Assembly (NCBI GenBank): GCA_010672965.1
Contig: JAAHFN010000021.1
Coordinates: forward strand, 1,787 to 65,786
Reading direction: 5' to 3'
Length of the DNA: 64,000 nucleotides
Source: Oscillatoria sp. SIO1A7
Lineage (GTDB): Bacteria > Cyanobacteriota > Cyanobacteriia > Cyanobacteriales > Laspinemataceae
Positions 61,156-64,000 of the stretch are shown one piece after another (the first letter of the stretch is position 1; each line of letters begins with the position of its first letter). The notes beneath the pieces were generated by a model. The model worked only from the letters and a program-made list of their open reading frames with translations, was not told the DNA's origin and did no database searches. A program made the position numbers and the translations under genes.

Positions 61156-62736
61156 TTAACCGGATTTGCTATAACTGGCAATTGGCAGCCAAACGACAAA
61201 GGTGGTGCCCGGACCGGCACTATCTGGAACTTCAGCAGGCAACCAGCGAGGGTCAGCAGGGCTAAAGACCTCTATTTCTCCTTCCATTTGCACCAACAAA
61301 TCGCGAGCGATCGCCAGACCCAGACCAGTTCCGGGAATATCGCTTTCTGCCATAACCCCTCGATAATGCCGCTGGAATAGATGTTCTAAATCCCCTTCAG
61401 GAATGCCCGGACCCGTGTCGCTGATGGCTATACAGCATTGTGGGGTGTGGGGTGTGGGGTGTGGGGTGTGGGGTGTGGGGTGTAGGGAAAAGTCCTCCAT
61501 GTCACCCGGTCCCCCGGTGTCCATTTCTCTGGTCCCCCGCTCTCCCGCTCCCTCGGTCTCCTGGTCCCCCACCTTTCCAGCCCCCCAATGCCCAATGCCC
61601 AATTCCCAATGCCCAATGCCCAATTCCCAATGCCCAATGCCCATTTCCCCAACCTGAATATAAATTTCGCCGCCAGCGGGGGTGTATTTCAAGGCATTGT
61701 CAATGAGATTGCTCAGGACTTCCCGCAGAGCTTTGTCATTAACTCGCACCCTCGGCAAGTCAGGGGGAATCAGGACGCGACATCTAAGCTGGCGATCGCT
61801 GGCTATAGCCTGGGCAGAAGCTAACAGCGGCTCTAATACTTCAAAGAGGGAACGGGATTCCAGAGAACCGGCAGGCAATAAAGGCATTGTGGCTATTGTT
61901 GCGGCGTCTCGATCGTCAGACTCCCGTGCGTCGGCAGGGATGGGAATAGACGCAGCCTCTTCAGGGTTGAGGTCGATCGCCTCATCCATTTGTTCCAGTA
62001 GCTCTTGGATGCGTTGGCTTTGCTGAATAATATTATCGGCAATATTGCGATTGCGATCGTCTCCTAGCAGTCGTCTTAGCAGCAGCTTGCCAAAGGTGCG
62101 CAATGCAGTTAGGGGACTGCGCAACTGGTGCAAAATGCTGTCGAGGCGGTCTTGCTGCCGAGCGAGTACGACTTGTTTTTGTAGCAGTTGCTTCTGGAAC
62201 CAGCCGGCGCGCCGATCCAAAATCCGGGCGATCGCCAGCGTATTGGCAATTCTTTCAATCTGAGCTTGTTCCTGCTCGTTCCAGGGACGGTCGGTGCGAG
62301 CAGTGACAAGCAGCCCCATGACCGCTTCCTCATGGATTAAAGGCAAAACCAATTGCTCTTTTTTCCCCAAATCTTCGCCCCAGTCTTTTCTGTCCCCAGT
62401 ATCCGTCAGAGTTTCTTCTAGGGGCACGGGTTGTTGCCAGTCTGATGTCCGCAAATTATCTGCAAGGTCTCTTTCCCCTGGCTCTGCACTAGAGAGCAAA
62501 CCCCGAACTGGTGCCGAAGCCGTAGCAGGATAAGGTAACAGGGTAATGTCCCTATTGTCTGAGAAGGTCACCGCCGTTTCCGGGTAGGCCACAATGGGAA
62601 TCAGCTTGGCAAGGGAGTCCAAAGTCTGTTCTTCGGTTAAATAGACTATGCTAAAAGAGGCTCCGAGTCCCTGGGTTAACAGAGCCACTTGCGATCGGCA
62701 CAGAGCAACAAATTCTGAACTTGCGGGCATCAACAT
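61156..62736 (-). CDS. GAF-type sensor histidine kinase with repeat-born insertion
   Basis: A 526-aa kinase. Residues 5-175 form a GAF-like sensor ([20 protein letters not shown]). The H-box is [20 protein letters not shown] with His203, the N-box is [11 protein letters not shown] (about 343-353), the G1-box DTGPGIP (about 440) and the G2-box [13 protein letters not shown]. Between N and G1, residues 364-433 are an in-frame insertion translated from dispersed repeats: [14 protein letters not shown] from GCATTGG arrays, an Arg/Gly/Glu-rich part, and [15 protein letters not shown] from CCCCACA heptamers. It falls between two beta strands of the ATPase fold, so it may be a tolerated loop. The last residues YSKSG and the stop come from a family-1 MITE end. 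Confidence 0.88.
   Translation of the reverse strand: MLMPASSEFVALCRSQVALLTQGLGASFSIVYLTEEQTLDSLAKLIPIVAYPETAVTFSDNRDITLLPYPATASAPVRGLLSSAEPGERDLADNLRTSDWQQPVPLEETLTDTGDRKDWGEDLGKKEQLVLPLIHEEAVMGLLVTARTDRPWNEQEQAQIERIANTLAIARILDRRAGWFQKQLLQKQVVLARQQDRLDSILHQLRSPLTALRTFGKLLLRRLLGDDRNRNIADNIIQQSQRIQELLEQMDEAIDLNPEEAASIPIPADARESDDRDAATIATMPLLPAGSLESRSLFEVLEPLLASAQAIASDRQLRCRVLIPPDLPRVRVNDKALREVLSNLIDNALKYTPAGGEIYIQVGEMGIGHWELGIGHWELGIGHWGAGKVGDQETEGAGERGTREMDTGGPGDMEDFSLHPTPHTPHPTPHTPQCCIAISDTGPGIPEGDLEHLFQRHYRGVMAESDIPGTGLGLAIARDLLVQMEGEIEVFSPADPRWLPAEVPDSAGPGTTFVVWLPIASYSKSG
61437..61650. repeat. tandem-repeat block inside the kinase ATPase domain
   Basis: 61440-61488 is a GTGTGGG array, 61500-61580 a pyrimidine-rich stretch with CCCGGTCCCCC units, and 61585-61650 a CCCAATG array. 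This is the G-rich-then-C-rich layout of the intergenic repeats, here kept open in the kinase frame. Confidence 0.9.
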
Positions 62737-63308
62737 CTACCGAGACTTCCCTTGAATTTAGATATTATAAGTTTTCTTTTTATTGTAGGACTTACTCTCA
62801 GGAGCTAGCTCTATCGCAATATATAGAGTAGCTCCTGTGCCCCGAACGCTATAAATGCAGTTAATATATAGACTGATAGAGTATATTTACTCATTTCTGT
62901 ATAATCGGTTTCAATAATATGGCACTACGCACTCAGGGAACGGACAATTCAAATCTCGCTCCTGGCCAGTAACGGCAAGGCTTGTGCCGATCGCATGACT
63001 GCCGATAGCTGACTGCTTACTGCTATATGGCACAAAGCGCGATTGTTTCTGCCGTTCCCATGCTGCTACAGCCGGTCAAAGTCACATTCACTTTGACATA
63101 ACCGCACCTATTGTCCCCCTGCATCTCTTGCCGAATCGCTTTGGCTGAGGGTCTCTCTATCTCCCTGGCAGAAAACTAAAAGGCGATTTTTCACACAAAA
63201 GTGAGTAAAATAATATTCGCTTTTTATTTTAAGTAACTCATAATTTAGACGAACGAGGCTTGACCGTACCGATCTTGGCTGACTTTGTATCAAAACGTTA
63301 AGAAGGGT
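62737..63308. other. spacer upstream of the DUF3155 gene
   Basis: Mostly AT-rich. A family-8 copy lies at 62918-63026 (GGCACTACGCACTCAGGGAA...GACTGCTTACTGCTATA). No gene recognised; a 24-codon frame from ATG 63026 is too short to support. Confidence 0.55.
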
Positions 63309-63337
63309 TGAACTATCCTGAGAAAAGGGGTATAATA
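63309..63337 (+). promoter_or_regulatory. sigma70-type promoter of the DUF3155 gene
   Basis: TTGAAC (63309-63314), a 17-bp spacer, then TATAAT (63332-63337). It lies about 57 bp before the start codon. Confidence 0.75.
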
Positions 63338-63393
63338 GCGACGGTTCCGGTGAATATCACTACAATCCTTGGCTGGAAGAGGAGGTAAAGAGG

Positions 63394-63723
63394 TTGGCAA
63401 GGAGACGCAAGCGCAAGAGCCGCCGTCGCCAAGAGGGGCGCAGGATTCTGGAGCAGGTGCCTCAATATTGTATAGAAAGCGGCGAAGATAAACCAGTTAC
63501 GGCCGCGCGAAAATATATCAAAGCAGAGGGCATTACCCCGCCAGCTTTGGTGTTAGTAAAACGAAACGAGCATACCACCGACAGATACTTCTGGGCTGAA
63601 AAGGGATTGTTTGGGGCTCAATATGTGGAGGAGAACCACTTCCTGTTCCCAAGCCTGAAGTCGGCGATCGAAAGTAGGCAACAAGAAAAAAATGCTAGCC
63701 TGACGGTTCCCGTAGGCACCTAG
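63394..63723 (+). CDS. DUF3155 domain protein
   Basis: A 109-aa small basic protein of a family conserved in cyanobacteria. An Arg/Lys-rich head (ARRRKRKSRRRQEGRRILEQ) is followed by the conserved body (GEDKPVTAARKYIKAEGITP; KRNEHTTDRYFWAEKGLFGA; YVEENHFLFPSL). The function is unknown. The basic head could bind nucleic acid (inference). The start is TTG at 63394, supported by a strong AGGAGG nine bases upstream. It has its own promoter at 63309. Confidence 0.88.
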   Translation: MARRRKRKSRRRQEGRRILEQVPQYCIESGEDKPVTAARKYIKAEGITPPALVLVKRNEHTTDRYFWAEKGLFGAQYVEENHFLFPSLKSAIESRQQEKNASLTVPVGT

Positions 63724-64000
63724 ACCGAAAACGGAGAAATTAGAGCTTTCCCCAGGCATACATCCAAGCAAGCATACTGGCGCATTTGGCCGAAATTGGC
63801 GAATGGTATAGCATTTTGCAATTATATTATGCGCAAAATGCTATACGCTGATACCCTATGCGACCCCTTGCATATTCTCTAAGCGCAAATACCCAAGGCA
63901 AGAAGGTCAAACAGTAAGGCCAAAAGGTAAGGCCAAAAAGTTACATCTCGCGTCTGGTGCGATGACGCTAGAACTCAAAATTAATTAGCCCCAGTCAAGC
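63724..64000. other. end of window; inverted repeat but no gene
   Basis: 63806-63846 has 14-bp perfect arms GTATAGCATTTTGC and complement around an AT-rich loop, about 85 bp after the DUF3155 stop, so it may be a terminator or a short repeat element. AAGGCCAAAAGGTAAGGCC follows at 63913. Nothing else is recognisable. Confidence 0.5.

Overview
The window comes from a filamentous-type cyanobacterium. The octamer GCGATCGC (HIP1) is very frequent, and there are multi-domain sensor kinases, a GlpX-type bisphosphatase followed by hemA, a DUF3155 protein, and many heptanucleotide tandem repeats of the kind long known from filamentous cyanobacteria. No tRNA, rRNA, CRISPR array or intact transposase was recognised.

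Layout. 1-6290 is an accessory region: a gutted reverse transcriptase (174-641), an unknown ORF (750-1295), a run of very short ORFs, then six co-oriented minus-strand genes (1750-4980). Five of these encode RebB-family R-body proteins; the sixth ends in a RebB-like helix behind an acidic tail. Two intergenic spacers and the 5' leaders are duplicated, and one extra leader (5672-5780) has no gene behind it. 6291-25720 is mostly housekeeping: an SDR, a MuiA/DUF4139 protein, MgtE, a WD40 protein, Ogt, HemA, GlpX, a TpsB transporter, glutaredoxin and a GTPase. 25865-42904 is a signalling block, all on the minus strand. It holds an amino-acid-permease/histidine-kinase fusion, a response-regulator/kinase hybrid, and two copies of a giant Ser/Thr-kinase/AAA/GAF/histidine-kinase protein. 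One copy is cut in two by a single in-frame TAA. 43829-63723 holds a GH116 glycosidase, a coiled-coil membrane protein, a sugar transferase, a multi-PAS kinase, SbcC, another kinase and a DUF3155 protein.

Intergenic DNA is unusually rich in repeats: at least eight families of short inverted-repeat elements (MITE-like, some with target duplications, some nested) and many 7-, 9-, 10- and 15-bp tandem arrays. These repeats reach into genes. They supply stop codons to three genes and start codons to at least two, expand a linker in a kinase, and interrupt an ATPase domain in frame.

The most interesting candidate system is the reb array. R-bodies are coiled protein ribbons that can spring open, and they are best known from Caedibacter endosymbionts and other proteobacteria. 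An expanded array with a possible hybrid partner in a cyanobacterium deserves experimental attention. Everything here was read by eye from the sequence; no database search was run.
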